Source: Mesobacillus foraminis
GTDB lineage: Bacteria; Bacillota; Bacilli; Bacillales; Cytobacillaceae
Direction of reading: 5' to 3'
Length of the DNA: 64,000 nucleotides
Assembly (NCBI RefSeq): GCF_004340465.1
Contig: NZ_SLVV01000008.1
Coordinates: 282,121-346,120 of the forward strand
How positions within the stretch are numbered: the stretch's first letter is position 1; each line of letters opens with the position of its first letter. The translations under genes and the position numbers were made by a program. This document shows positions 8,361 to 17,660 of this stretch, one piece after another. Under the pieces are notes generated by a model, which saw nothing but the letters and a program-made list of their open reading frames with translations, made no database searches and was not told the origin of the DNA.

Positions 8361-8408
8361 GGAAAGTGTGTCAAATGTTCGAAAAACGACCACTTTCCTT
8401 TTGTTTTG
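8361..8408 (+). terminator. Intra-operon terminator-like hairpin
   Basis: GGAAAGTG (8361-8368) pairs with CACTTTCC (8391-8398), followed by TTTTGTTTTG. It lies inside the exopolysaccharide operon, where the EAR-like RNA would allow readthrough. Confidence 0.5.
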
Positions 8409-8536
8409 TCTTACTTCGGTGATTTGTACATACATATTTTTTGTATGTGTTTAAATAAAATAACATCTCATAATAGGCAAAATATGCAAAGCGCTACAAA
8501 AAAGTATATAGACTATCTTAGGCGAGGTGTTTATCC

Positions 8537-9634
8537 ATGAGAATATTATTAATATCTAATATGTACCCTGATAAAGAGCATCCCGGATTTGGTGTTTTTG
8601 TTAAACATACTGAAAACATTTTAAATAATGAAGGATTCATAATCGATAAAGTTGTTAGATATAAAAAAAATAATATATTTAGTAAATTGTTCGATTATCT
8701 TATTTTTTATTTGAAAATATTTTTCAAAGGCTTGTTTAAACGTTATGACGTATTTTATATTCATTTTGCAGCACATCCTTCCATACCAGTATTGTTTGTG
8801 AAATTTTTCAATAAAAAAGTTAAAGTAATAACGAATGTTCACGGTACAGATGTTGTTCCAGAAAATAAAATACATGAATTATTTCAAATTTTTGTTGATA
8901 GATTATTAAATATATCTGAATGTATAATTGCACCCTCCGATTATTTTAAGGATTTAGTATCAAAGCAATATAATATTCCAAAAGATAAGATAAAAACTTT
9001 TCCATCTGGAGGAATAAGTAAGGAAATCTTTTATCCAATAGAAAATAAAAAGGAAATTTTTAAAAAGTTAAACTTAGATTCTAACCTACAGTATCTTGGA
9101 TATGTCGGAAGAATTGAGTATGGAAAAGGTTGGGACACTTTCCTTGAATCGTTAAGAGATTTAAAAGAGGAAATGCTCCTCGAAAACAAAAAAGTAATTT
9201 TTGTAGGTTACGGTGACCAATTGAACCTTTTTCATGAAAAAGTCAAAAACTTGGGGTTACAGGACACGGTTATTCACTTCAAGTATATGCAACAATCTGA
9301 ATTGAACCTCGTATATAATATTTTAGATTTTTTCTGTTTTCCAACCGAGAGAAAAGGTGAGAGTTTAGGATTAGTAGGTATAGAGGCAATGGCTTGTGGT
9401 ACTCCGGTTATTGGAAGTAGGATTGCGGGGTTACAAAGCTATATTGAAAATGGACATAATGGCTATTTGTTCGAACCAAAGAGTAAAAAAGAGTTGGGAT
9501 TAGCAATTAGAAAGTATTATTCTCTTAATAAAGAAACAATAAATAAATTAAAGATAAATTCTTTTAAAACTTCACAAAGGTATGAAAAAGCAAATATTAA
9601 AGGGGTTTTATCTAACATTTTTAAAAACGTTTAA
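8537..9634 (+). CDS. Glycosyltransferase family 4 protein
   Basis: Cytoplasmic GT-B retaining glycosyltransferase that extends the lipid-linked repeat unit. N-terminal LISNMYPDKEHPGFGVFV is typical of the family; NVHGTDVVPE lies in the acceptor half. In the C-terminal half are GYVGRIEYGKGWDTFLES and the donor-binding EX7E-type segment ERKGESLGLVGIEAMACG. ATG is preceded by GGCGAGGTG. The coding sequence is very AT-rich with lysine and asparagine runs, unlike the flanking galU, consistent with a transferred serotype-like core. Donor and linkage are unknown. Confidence 0.9.
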   Translation: MRILLISNMYPDKEHPGFGVFVKHTENILNNEGFIIDKVVRYKKNNIFSKLFDYLIFYLKIFFKGLFKRYDVFYIHFAAHPSIPVLFVKFFNKKVKVITNVHGTDVVPENKIHELFQIFVDRLLNISECIIAPSDYFKDLVSKQYNIPKDKIKTFPSGGISKEIFYPIENKKEIFKKLNLDSNLQYLGYVGRIEYGKGWDTFLESLRDLKEEMLLENKKVIFVGYGDQLNLFHEKVKNLGLQDTVIHFKYMQQSELNLVYNILDFFCFPTERKGESLGLVGIEAMACGTPVIGSRIAGLQSYIENGHNGYLFEPKSKKELGLAIRKYYSLNKETINKLKINSFKTSQRYEKANIKGVLSNIFKNV

Positions 9635-9755
9635 TTCCTAGGACGCTTTTTTAAAAAAAGGATTTACCTTTTAAAGAGTTTTTTTATGCTTATTGTTAAT
9701 TATTAATTGAATTTTTTTTTATTAAAAACAATAAGGATTATAAAGGGAGAGTTAA

Positions 9756-10910
9756 ATGAAACACATTTTTATAATAGGTTCTAAGGGAATACCCGCAAAA
9801 TACGGGGGATTTGAAACATTTGTAGACGAGTTAACTAAGAGAAAGAAAAATAGTGAAATTACCTATCATGTGTCATGCATGGGTGAAAATAATGATGAAC
9901 ACTATTACAATGGTGCTAGGTGCTTTAATATAAAGGTTCCGAATGTAGGTAGTGCTAAAGCAGTATTATACGATCTTTTAAGCATCCAAGAGTCTATAAA
10001 ATATATCAAAGAAAATAATCTCTCTAATTGCATAGTATATGTATTAGCGTGCCGTGTTGGCCCATTTTTTTCAAAGTTTAAGAAAGAGCTAGAAGATTTG
10101 GGTGCGAAAGTTTGGGTTAACCCAGATGGTCATGAGTGGAAAAGAAGTAAATGGAATTATTGGATTAAGCGATATTGGAAGTTATCAGAACGTTTAATGG
10201 TAAAACATGCTGATTTAATAATATGTGATTCTAAAGGAATTGAATCTTATATTACTCAGGAATATCATAAATATAATCCTAAAACTACATTCATAGCTTA
10301 TGGTGCAGATGTTAGCTTATCGCCTCTCGAAGAAAGCGATGAAAAGTTACTTAATTGGTTCCAAAATTTTGGTATTAATTCTAATGAGTATTATTTAATC
10401 GTTGGTCGTTTTGTACCAGAAAATAATTATGAGTTAATTATCCGTGAATTTATGAAAACACAGTCAAAAAAGGACTTAGTAATTATTTCAAATATAGAGC
10501 AAAATGATTTTTATAATAATCTATTACAAAATACTAATTTTAAACTGGACAAACGTATTAAGTTTGTCGGTACCGTTTATGATCAAGATTTACTTAAGAA
10601 AATTAGAGAACTAGCGTTTGGTTATTTTCATGGTCATGAAGTTGGTGGAACTAACCCCTCATTGCTTGAAGCGTTAGCTTCTACCAAAATAAATCTATTA
10701 CTTGATGTAGTTTTTAATAAGGAAGTTGGATCTAGTGGAGCAATTTATTTTACAAAAGAAGAAGGGAATTTAGCTTCGATAGTTAAAAGTGTAGAGGAAT
10801 TGCAAACTGAGGATATAAATAATTTAGGAATTAAGGCACAGAATCGGATTTTAAATGAATATTCTTGGGATAAAATTGTCAGCGAGTATGAAAAAAAATT
10901 TAGCTTTTAG
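9756..10910 (+). CDS. DUF1972 rhamnosyltransferase (Cps2T type)
   Basis: Likely beta-1,4-L-rhamnosyltransferase, using dTDP-rhamnose made by the rfb genes downstream. The N-terminal signature IIGSKGIPAKYGGFETFV is diagnostic of the DUF1972 domain found in Cps2T-like enzymes. The C-terminal GT-B half contains LIVGRFVPENNYE and the donor site HGHEVGGTNPSLLEALAS. AAAGGGAGAG precedes the ATG. Family naming rests on the signature; the rhamnose donor is supported by rfbACDB in the same cluster. AT-rich, like its neighbours. Confidence 0.85.
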   Translation: MKHIFIIGSKGIPAKYGGFETFVDELTKRKKNSEITYHVSCMGENNDEHYYNGARCFNIKVPNVGSAKAVLYDLLSIQESIKYIKENNLSNCIVYVLACRVGPFFSKFKKELEDLGAKVWVNPDGHEWKRSKWNYWIKRYWKLSERLMVKHADLIICDSKGIESYITQEYHKYNPKTTFIAYGADVSLSPLEESDEKLLNWFQNFGINSNEYYLIVGRFVPENNYELIIREFMKTQSKKDLVIISNIEQNDFYNNLLQNTNFKLDKRIKFVGTVYDQDLLKKIRELAFGYFHGHEVGGTNPSLLEALASTKINLLLDVVFNKEVGSSGAIYFTKEEGNLASIVKSVEELQTEDINNLGIKAQNRILNEYSWDKIVSEYEKKFSF

Positions 10911-10925
10911 GTTAAAGGAGTAATT

Positions 10926-12065
10926 ATGAAAAAAGTTGGGATTTTAACAATAAATGACTATGAAAATTACGGAAATAGATTGCAAAATTATGCGACACAG
11001 GAAGTTTTAAAGAATATGGGTTTTGAAGCTGAAACTGTTGTTAACAATTCAAAGTATATTAATAGAAATAGTAGTGTAACCGATAAATTAGAGAAGCTAA
11101 AAAAGATAACCTTTAAAAAACTCTATTCTAAGATAAATGGAAAAATCCTAAATTTTACTTATAAAGAGTATAAAGCAAAAAGGTTTGAGGTATTTAAAAA
11201 CTTTACTTCATCATATATTAAGGAAACAAAGTTTAGTATTTCTGAAAATAATATACCGCAAGATTTACACAAAGGATACGATTACTTTGTAACAGGAAGC
11301 GATCAAGTTTGGAACCCAAATATTGATCATCGATCCTCAATTGATTTTATAACTTTCGCTCCACCGCATAAAAGGGTTGCATTTTCACCGAGTTTTGCCG
11401 TATCAAGTATCCCAGAAAGATTTATCGGTAAATATAAGAAATGGATATCGGAAATGGCCAGCCTATCTGTAAGAGAGGAAGCAGGGGCGAAAATAATCCA
11501 GACATTAACGGGTAGGGACGCAATTGTACTAGTTGATCCAACTCTTATGCTCACAAAAGAACAATGGCTCTCTATTTCTAAAGGAGCTTCAAATAAACCT
11601 ACAAAACCGTATTTATTGACTTACTTTTTAGGACCTATTTCTAAGGAAGCCAAAGATAGAATTAATATAATGGCCAGGAATAATGACTTACAAGTAGTAA
11701 ATTTGGCGCAAATTAAAGAAAGCGATACATTTATAGCAGGGCCAAGTGAATTTATTGATTTTATAAACTCTGCGAGTGTAGTGTGTACCGACTCTTTCCA
11801 TGGTTCTGTTTTTTCCATCTTGTTAGAAACTCCTTTTATAGTCTTCGAAAGGGGAGGAAGTTTACCATCAATGAGTTCACGAATAGATACATTGTTATCA
11901 ACATTTAAACTAGAATCAAGATTAGCAAGAAATATAACTTCTAATGATCAAGTTTTTAAAACTAGTTATTCACATATTGCTCCAATACTAGAAGCAGAGC
12001 GCTCCAAAACTTATAACTACCTAAAGAAAGCTTTAAATATTAAAGAGGTAGTTTCCACTAAATAG
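10926..12065 (+). CDS. Polysaccharide pyruvyl transferase family protein
   Basis: Predicted to add a ketal-linked pyruvate from phosphoenolpyruvate to a sugar of the repeat unit (CsaB/WcaK family), giving the polymer negative charge. Characteristic segments are LTINDYENYGNRLQNYATQE, FVTGSDQVWNPN and CTDSFHGSVFSILLETPFIV. It starts 15 nt after the preceding stop with AAAGGAG. Its frequent partner, an FrhB-like Fe-S protein, occurs two genes downstream, so both probably belong to one modification module. Confidence 0.88.
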   Translation: MKKVGILTINDYENYGNRLQNYATQEVLKNMGFEAETVVNNSKYINRNSSVTDKLEKLKKITFKKLYSKINGKILNFTYKEYKAKRFEVFKNFTSSYIKETKFSISENNIPQDLHKGYDYFVTGSDQVWNPNIDHRSSIDFITFAPPHKRVAFSPSFAVSSIPERFIGKYKKWISEMASLSVREEAGAKIIQTLTGRDAIVLVDPTLMLTKEQWLSISKGASNKPTKPYLLTYFLGPISKEAKDRINIMARNNDLQVVNLAQIKESDTFIAGPSEFIDFINSASVVCTDSFHGSVFSILLETPFIVFERGGSLPSMSSRIDTLLSTFKLESRLARNITSNDQVFKTSYSHIAPILEAERSKTYNYLKKALNIKEVVSTK

Positions 12066-12088
12066 TGGCGTTTTCCTCAATTTAAAAA

Positions 12089-12128
12089 CAATATAACTGA
12101 TATAAAAGTAGTTAAATCAGTTATATTG
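12089..12128 (+). repeat. Perfect 13-bp AT-rich hairpin
   Basis: CAATATAACTGAT (12089-12101) is perfectly complementary to 12116-12128. It lies between the pyruvyl transferase and flippase genes and resembles the hairpin before galU in size and composition. Confidence 0.45.
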
Positions 12129-12187
12129 TAATTAATAATTTGATTATAAATAATGAAAGTTATTTTAGGGAAAGAAGTTGTTTTAAT

Positions 12188-13723
12188 TTGAATCAACTTA
12201 AAGCAGGAGCGGTATTGTCCTTTTTATCAATTTTTGTGAATGTAATTATTGCCTTACTATATACGCCTATACTTATAAGATTATTAGGACAGTCAGAATA
12301 CGGCTTGTACTCATTAATTGGTTCTATAGCTGGTTATCTCAGTATTATGGATTTAGGTTTAGGAAACGCTATAGTAAGATATACCGCACGCAATAGGGCG
12401 TTAGGTGATAAAGTTATAGAGTCCAAATTGAATGGAATGTTTTTGTTACTTTATACGGTTATTGGATTATTGACTGTAGTTGTCGGTGCAGTAATTTTTA
12501 ATAGCATTGACCAAATATTTGGGGCGAGCTTAAGTACATCTGAATTGCAAAAAGCAAAAATAATGATATTAGTTTTAATCGTCAATTTTGCGCTGTCGTT
12601 CCCACTATCTGTATTTGGTTCAATTATGCAGGCGTACGAGAAATTTATAGCAGTTAAGATAGTTACATTAATACGATATATTATGTTACCTATACTTTCT
12701 TTACCATTTTTATATGTTGGTTATGGCTCGGTATCTATTGTAATTATAACTACAATTATTAATATATCATGTTTATTATTTACCGTCTTTTATTGTTTCA
12801 AACATTTAAAGATTAGATTTTTCTTTAGTAAAATAGATTATCGGATGCTAGTAGAAATTATTGGCTACTCCTTTTTTATATTTTTAAATGTTATAGTCGA
12901 CCAAATATATTGGAACACTGACCAATTTGTTTTGGGGATTATATCAGGAACAGCAACTGTTGCTATTTATGCAGTTGCTATGCAATTTATTAAACTATAT
13001 ATGATGTTTTCTACTTCGGTTAGTGGGGTTTTCTTACCTAAGGTTTCTATGATGGTAGCAAATAACTCAAGTAATTATGAATTAACTAATTTAACCATTA
13101 AAGTTGGTAGGGTTCAATATATTATAATGGCTTTAATAGTGAGTGGCTTTGTTTTGTTTGGGCGGCCTTTTATAAACCTTTGGGCTGGTTCCAATTTTGA
13201 TGATGCTTACTATATAGTTTTATTAGTTATGATCCCATTGACTATTCCCCTAATTCAAAATGTTTGTATCTCCATCTTGCAGGCTAAAAACTTACATGGT
13301 TTCAGATCGATAATAATGATTGTGGTTGCAGTTATAAAAGTTATAATTTCTATTCCTTTAGCTAAATATTATTCAGGCGTAGGAGCTGCAATTGCAACAA
13401 TGGTTCCTTTAATTGTAGGAAATATAATTATTATGAATGTTTATTATCAGAAAAAGATCGGCTTAAATATGCTCTTATTCTGGAGAAATATTTTAATAAT
13501 TTCAATTCCTGTGTTAATTTCCTTGCTATTTGGTTACGGAATTATCTATTTACTACCCGACAATAGCTTATTACATCTTTTATATAAAATATTACTATTC
13601 ACTATAATTTATATTGTTCTAATTTGGTTACTTGGTTTAAATAAATATGAAAAACAATTAATTAAATCAGTAATAATTAAGGTTACAAATACCTTTAATA
13701 AAATGAAAAGTGTTAACTCCTAG
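12188..13723 (+). CDS. Oligosaccharide flippase (Wzx-like)
   Basis: Moves undecaprenyl-linked repeat units across the cytoplasmic membrane (MOP superfamily). About 511 residues with 12 to 14 hydrophobic helices; the N-terminal LLYTPILIRLLGQSEYGLYS and MDLGLGNAIVRY segments are hallmarks of the family. TTG at 12188 (protein begins MNQLKAGAVLSFLSIF) is preferred because purine-rich AGGGAAAGAAG precedes it and homologues start there; the frame stays open back to TTG 12140, which lacks a binding site. With the Wzy-like polymerase at 21.8 kb it defines a Wzx/Wzy-dependent pathway. Confidence 0.9.
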   Translation: MNQLKAGAVLSFLSIFVNVIIALLYTPILIRLLGQSEYGLYSLIGSIAGYLSIMDLGLGNAIVRYTARNRALGDKVIESKLNGMFLLLYTVIGLLTVVVGAVIFNSIDQIFGASLSTSELQKAKIMILVLIVNFALSFPLSVFGSIMQAYEKFIAVKIVTLIRYIMLPILSLPFLYVGYGSVSIVIITTIINISCLLFTVFYCFKHLKIRFFFSKIDYRMLVEIIGYSFFIFLNVIVDQIYWNTDQFVLGIISGTATVAIYAVAMQFIKLYMMFSTSVSGVFLPKVSMMVANNSSNYELTNLTIKVGRVQYIIMALIVSGFVLFGRPFINLWAGSNFDDAYYIVLLVMIPLTIPLIQNVCISILQAKNLHGFRSIIMIVVAVIKVIISIPLAKYYSGVGAAIATMVPLIVGNIIIMNVYYQKKIGLNMLLFWRNILIISIPVLISLLFGYGIIYLLPDNSLLHLLYKILLFTIIYIVLIWLLGLNKYEKQLIKSVIIKVTNTFNKMKSVNS

Positions 13724-13751
13724 AATTAAATTCGCTAAGGAAGTGTAAGTT

Positions 13752-15170
13752 ATGAATGAAAATATAAAAGAATTAATGAATTCAGTTGTACAAAATGATT
13801 ATTGTATTGGTTGTGGTATTTGTGCAACATTAAAAGGTTCTCAACTAACAATGGGACTTGATGAAGACGGAAAGTTTAGACCTTTTGAAGAAAATAGCAC
13901 ACAAAATAGTAAAATGGATATTAATCCATTAACAGTTTGTCCGTTTTCTAATTACAGTAAGAATGAAGATGAGATAGGAAAAATTGCGTTTAATTTAGAG
14001 AATAAGGCAAATTTTAATGAGTATACTGGGTATTATTTGAAAAACTATGCAAGCTATGTAAAAGAAGGAGAGTTTAGAAAAAAGGGATCTTCAGGAGGGA
14101 TGGGAAGTTGGATAGCTTCACAGCTTCTTAGGTTGAATCTGGTCGATGGCATTCTGCATGTTAAGGCAAAAAATGATTCAGATAATAATATGTTGTTTGA
14201 ATATCAAATATCATATAGCGAGGCGGATTTATCAAAAGGCGCCAAGTCAAAGTATTATCCAGTAGAAATGTCAAAAGTTATTAATCTTGTAAAAGAAAAT
14301 GAGGGGAGGTATGCATTGATTGGTATACCTTGTTTCATTAAATCTGTCCGTCTATTAGCTGAGCATGATGAAATAATTAGAGATCGAATTAAATTTTTTA
14401 TTGGTCTTGTTTGTGGACATTTGAAAAGTGAAATGTTTGCAAAATCTATGGGATGGCAAATGGGAATAGAACCTGCAAATCTTAAAAGTATTGATTTTAG
14501 GAAAAAATTAGTAGGTAAAGCTGCAAATAATTATGGTGTTGAAGTAACAGGAGATGTAAAAGGAAAACGGGTAGTACTTAGCTCTCCGACGAAAAGTTTA
14601 TATACTACAAATTGGGGTCATGGGCTATTTAAATATAACGCCTGTGAATATTGTGATGATGTGGTAGGAGAAACTGCAGATGTTACCGTTGGTGATGCGT
14701 GGTTACCAAAATATACAAATGATAGTATGGGGACTAATGTTGTTATTGTAAGAAATCCCATTATACAAAATATAATTGAAGATAATAGAGATCAACTCTT
14801 TTTAGAAGAAATTACTACCCAAGAGGTTTACCAATCACAGGCTAGTGGTTTTAAACATAGAAGAGAAGGACTTTCCTATAGATTGTATTTAAAAGATGTG
14901 AACGGTGAAAGTAGGCCGAATAAGAGGGTGCAACCGAGTAACGACATCAGTGAAAAAAGAAAAAGGGTTTATGAAAAAAGAATACAATTATACAAACAAA
15001 GCTTTGACGCCTATAAAGAAGCAGTAAAGGTAAATGATTTTAATGTTTTTGTAACATATATGAATCCTATAATAAAAAATTATGATAAAATGGCTGGACC
15101 TTCAACAGTTAGAAAAATTTTAAGGAAAGTAAAAAGAGGTGTGTATTTAGTCCTTAATAAGGCTAACTAA
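13752..15170 (+). CDS. FrhB-like coenzyme F420 hydrogenase/dehydrogenase beta-domain Fe-S protein
   Basis: The N-terminus carries a CIGCGIC cysteine cluster (one part of a ferredoxin-type 4Fe-4S motif); further cysteines lie in VCPFSNY, GIPCFIKSVR, GLVCGH and YNACEYCDD. The middle and C-terminal parts match the coenzyme F420 hydrogenase/dehydrogenase beta-subunit domains by remembered pattern (KGSSGGMGSWIA, TVGDAWLPKY). Proteins of this type recur beside polysaccharide pyruvyl transferases in Firmicute and Bacteroides glycan clusters. A redox step on a sugar is inferred; cofactor and substrate are unknown, and no F420 biosynthesis gene is in the window. The ATG has AAGGAAGTG. 472 residues. 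Confidence 0.82.
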   Translation: MNENIKELMNSVVQNDYCIGCGICATLKGSQLTMGLDEDGKFRPFEENSTQNSKMDINPLTVCPFSNYSKNEDEIGKIAFNLENKANFNEYTGYYLKNYASYVKEGEFRKKGSSGGMGSWIASQLLRLNLVDGILHVKAKNDSDNNMLFEYQISYSEADLSKGAKSKYYPVEMSKVINLVKENEGRYALIGIPCFIKSVRLLAEHDEIIRDRIKFFIGLVCGHLKSEMFAKSMGWQMGIEPANLKSIDFRKKLVGKAANNYGVEVTGDVKGKRVVLSSPTKSLYTTNWGHGLFKYNACEYCDDVVGETADVTVGDAWLPKYTNDSMGTNVVIVRNPIIQNIIEDNRDQLFLEEITTQEVYQSQASGFKHRREGLSYRLYLKDVNGESRPNKRVQPSNDISEKRKRVYEKRIQLYKQSFDAYKEAVKVNDFNVFVTYMNPIIKNYDKMAGPSTVRKILRKVKRGVYLVLNKAN

Positions 15171-15240
15171 AAATTGAGTATTCACTAAATATCCTTTAAA
15201 ATTTTAGTATTTAACAATATTAATAGAGTTTTGAGAGTAT

Positions 15241-15282
15241 AATTCAACAAGGAAGGTGAATTGTCTCTCTCTTTTTTTATTT
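15241..15282 (+). terminator. Weak intra-operon terminator-like hairpin
   Basis: AATTCA (15241-15246) pairs with TGAATT (15257-15262), followed by a pyrimidine tract ending TTTTTTTATTT. It separates the AT-rich core from the rfb genes. Confidence 0.4.
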
Positions 15283-15342
15283 CATCAAGTACTTTTATCT
15301 ACTAAAGAGTAATCAGTAAAAAGTGAGCGAGGGGTTTAATAA

Positions 15343-16221
15343 ATGAAAGGTATAATCTTAGCGGGTGGCAGCGGTACGCGTCTATACCCATTAACAATGG
15401 TAACAAGTAAACAATTATTACCGATTTACGATAAACCAATGATTTTTTATCCACTTTCAACTTTAATGCTTGCAGGCATTCGAGATATATTAATTATTTC
15501 AACTCCAGAGGATACTCCGCGTTTTGAGTCATTATTAGGTGACGGTTCACAGTTTGGTATAAATTTAGAATATAAAGTCCAACCAAGCCCGGATGGATTA
15601 GCCCAGGCTTTTTTAATTGGCGAAGAATTTATTGGTGATGATTCTGTTGCAATGATTTTGGGAGATAACATTTATTATGGAAGTGGTATCAGAAAAATTC
15701 TTCAACGTGCTGCTCAAAAAGAGCAGGGCGCCACTGTTTTCGGTTATCATGTTCAAGACCCAGAGCGTTTTGGGGTTGTTGAGTTTGACGGGACTGGCAA
15801 GGTACTAAGTGTAGAAGAAAAACCTGAATTCCCAAAATCTAATTATGCCATTACAGGTTTGTATTTCTATGATAATAGAGTAGTAGACATTGCGAAAAAC
15901 ATTAAGCCATCTCACCGAGGTGAGTTAGAAATCACTTCAATTAATGAGGCTTATTTACAAATGGGAGAGCTAGATGTTGAGCTTCTTGGTCGTGGATTTA
16001 CTTGGTTAGACACAGGTACTCATCAGAGTTTAGTAGAAGCGACTAATTTTGTAAAAACAATTGAGGAGCATCAAGGAATAAAAATTGCTGCCCTTGAGGA
16101 AATTGCCTATATCAATGGCTGGATTGGTCTAAATGAGCTTCTTGGTTCTGGTGAAAGATTTGCGAAAACAGGCTATGGCCAGTATTTACTAAAGGTAGCA
16201 AATGGAGATATTAAGTATTAA
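15343..16221 (+). CDS. rfbA: Glucose-1-phosphate thymidylyltransferase
   Basis: First step of dTDP-L-rhamnose synthesis: dTTP plus glucose-1-phosphate gives dTDP-glucose. [20 protein letters not shown] is the nucleotide-binding signature; [10 protein letters not shown] and [15 protein letters not shown] are family-conserved. 292 residues is full length. Base composition returns to the average of the flanking chromosome, unlike the AT-rich transferase block. It heads the rfbACDB group. Confidence 0.96.
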   Translation: MKGIILAGGSGTRLYPLTMVTSKQLLPIYDKPMIFYPLSTLMLAGIRDILIISTPEDTPRFESLLGDGSQFGINLEYKVQPSPDGLAQAFLIGEEFIGDDSVAMILGDNIYYGSGIRKILQRAAQKEQGATVFGYHVQDPERFGVVEFDGTGKVLSVEEKPEFPKSNYAITGLYFYDNRVVDIAKNIKPSHRGELEITSINEAYLQMGELDVELLGRGFTWLDTGTHQSLVEATNFVKTIEEHQGIKIAALEEIAYINGWIGLNELLGSGERFAKTGYGQYLLKVANGDIKY

Positions 16222-16241
16222 TAATTCGTGGGGTGTTAGGA

Positions 16242-16802
16242 ATGAATGTAATTGAGACTTCTTTACCTGGTGTAAAGGTTATTGAACCGACTGTATTCGG
16301 GGATCATCGTGGCTGGTTTATGGAGACATTCAGTGATGCTAAATTTGAAGAGGCTGGAATCAATATTAAATTTGTCCAGGACAATCAGTCTTTTTCCGCA
16401 GCAAAAGGGACTTTAAGAGGATTGCATTATCAATTAAATCCTAAAGCCCAAACAAAGCTCGTTAGATGTACAAAAGGTTCTATTTTTGATGTTGCTGTTG
16501 ATATAAGAAAAGATAGCACTACATTTGGAAAGTGGTTTGGAATTGAATTGAGTGCAGAAAATAAAAAGCAGTTACTAGTTCCTAAAGGTTTTGCTCATGG
16601 ATTCATGACCCTGACTGATGACGTTGAAGTTCAATATAAAGTCGATGAGCTATACGCTCCAGAATGTGACCGGGGAATTATTTGGAATGATTCTGCTATC
16701 GGAATCGAGTGGCCAATGGATATAACACCAATCCTGTCAGCGAAAGATGAAAATGCTCCACTTCTCAATCAAGCCGAGAACAATTTTACCTTTGGAGAGT
16801 AA
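16242..16802 (+). CDS. rfbC: dTDP-4-dehydrorhamnose 3,5-epimerase
   Basis: Epimerises dTDP-4-keto-6-deoxyglucose at C3 and C5. The cupin-fold signature FGDHRGWFMETFS and the catalytic histidine region RGLHYQLNPKAQTKLVRC are present, with VPKGFAHGFMTL. ATG 16242 is chosen over GTG 16233 because GGGGTG then lies 8 nt upstream and the N-terminus fits the family. 186 residues, normal size. Confidence 0.95.
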   Translation: MNVIETSLPGVKVIEPTVFGDHRGWFMETFSDAKFEEAGINIKFVQDNQSFSAAKGTLRGLHYQLNPKAQTKLVRCTKGSIFDVAVDIRKDSTTFGKWFGIELSAENKKQLLVPKGFAHGFMTLTDDVEVQYKVDELYAPECDRGIIWNDSAIGIEWPMDITPILSAKDENAPLLNQAENNFTFGE

Positions 16803-16805
16803 AAG

Positions 16806-17660
16806 ATGAAGATACTAGTAACGGGTTATACAGGACAACTTGGATATGATGTGGTTCGTGAAGGCCTAAACCGTGGGCTGAATATGATTGGTGTTGGCTC
16901 CAAGGATTTAGATATAACGGATAGTACGGCTGTAACTCACTATATAGAAGAAGTTAAGCCCAATGCCATTATCCACTGTGCTGCCTATACTGCTGTAGAT
17001 AAAGCGGAGGATGACAGGGAAAATTGCTGGAATGTCAACGTTGAGGGTGGAAGGAACCTTTCCCAAGCTGCCAAGGATATAGATGCAAAGTTTATGTATA
17101 TTAGTACGGATTATGTTTTTAACGGTGAAGGAGAAGATTCTTTTACTGAAAATGACAAGCCAAATCCTATTGGATATTACGGACTGACAAAATTTGAAGG
17201 GGAGAAAGTTATACAATCTCTTTTGTCGGAATGGTTTATTGTCCGGATATCATGGGTTTATGGCTTAAATGGTAATAACTTTGTTAAAACAATGCTGAGA
17301 CTAGCGGAGACACGGGACGAATTAAATGTAGTCGGAGATCAGGTCGGTTCTCCTACCTATACATTTGATTTATCGAGGCTGCTCATCGATATGATTCAAA
17401 CTAATAAGTACGGAGTGTACCATGCTTCGAATGATGGCTTCTGCAGTTGGGCAGAATTTGCTCAGGAAATCTTCCGTCAGGCTGGAAAACAAGTCAAAGT
17501 CAACTCCATTTCAACTGAAGAATATCCTACTAGGGCTGTCCGTCCTAAAAATTCTCGTATGTCCAAACAAAAACTAATTGATAATGGTTTTGAGCCTTTA
17601 CCAAGGTGGCAAGACTCCTTAAATCATTATTTAGAGCAATTATTAAATGAGGTGAAATAA
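16806..17660 (+). CDS. rfbD: dTDP-4-dehydrorhamnose reductase
   Basis: NAD(P)H-dependent last step giving dTDP-L-rhamnose. The Rossmann motif TGYTGQLGYDV, the YISTDYVFNG segment with the catalytic threonine, and YYGLTKFEGE with the SDR Tyr-x3-Lys are visible. It starts 3 nt after rfbC and its stop overlaps the rfbB start (TAATG), so translation is coupled. 284 residues. Confidence 0.95.
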   Translation: MKILVTGYTGQLGYDVVREGLNRGLNMIGVGSKDLDITDSTAVTHYIEEVKPNAIIHCAAYTAVDKAEDDRENCWNVNVEGGRNLSQAAKDIDAKFMYISTDYVFNGEGEDSFTENDKPNPIGYYGLTKFEGEKVIQSLLSEWFIVRISWVYGLNGNNFVKTMLRLAETRDELNVVGDQVGSPTYTFDLSRLLIDMIQTNKYGVYHASNDGFCSWAEFAQEIFRQAGKQVKVNSISTEEYPTRAVRPKNSRMSKQKLIDNGFEPLPRWQDSLNHYLEQLLNEVK

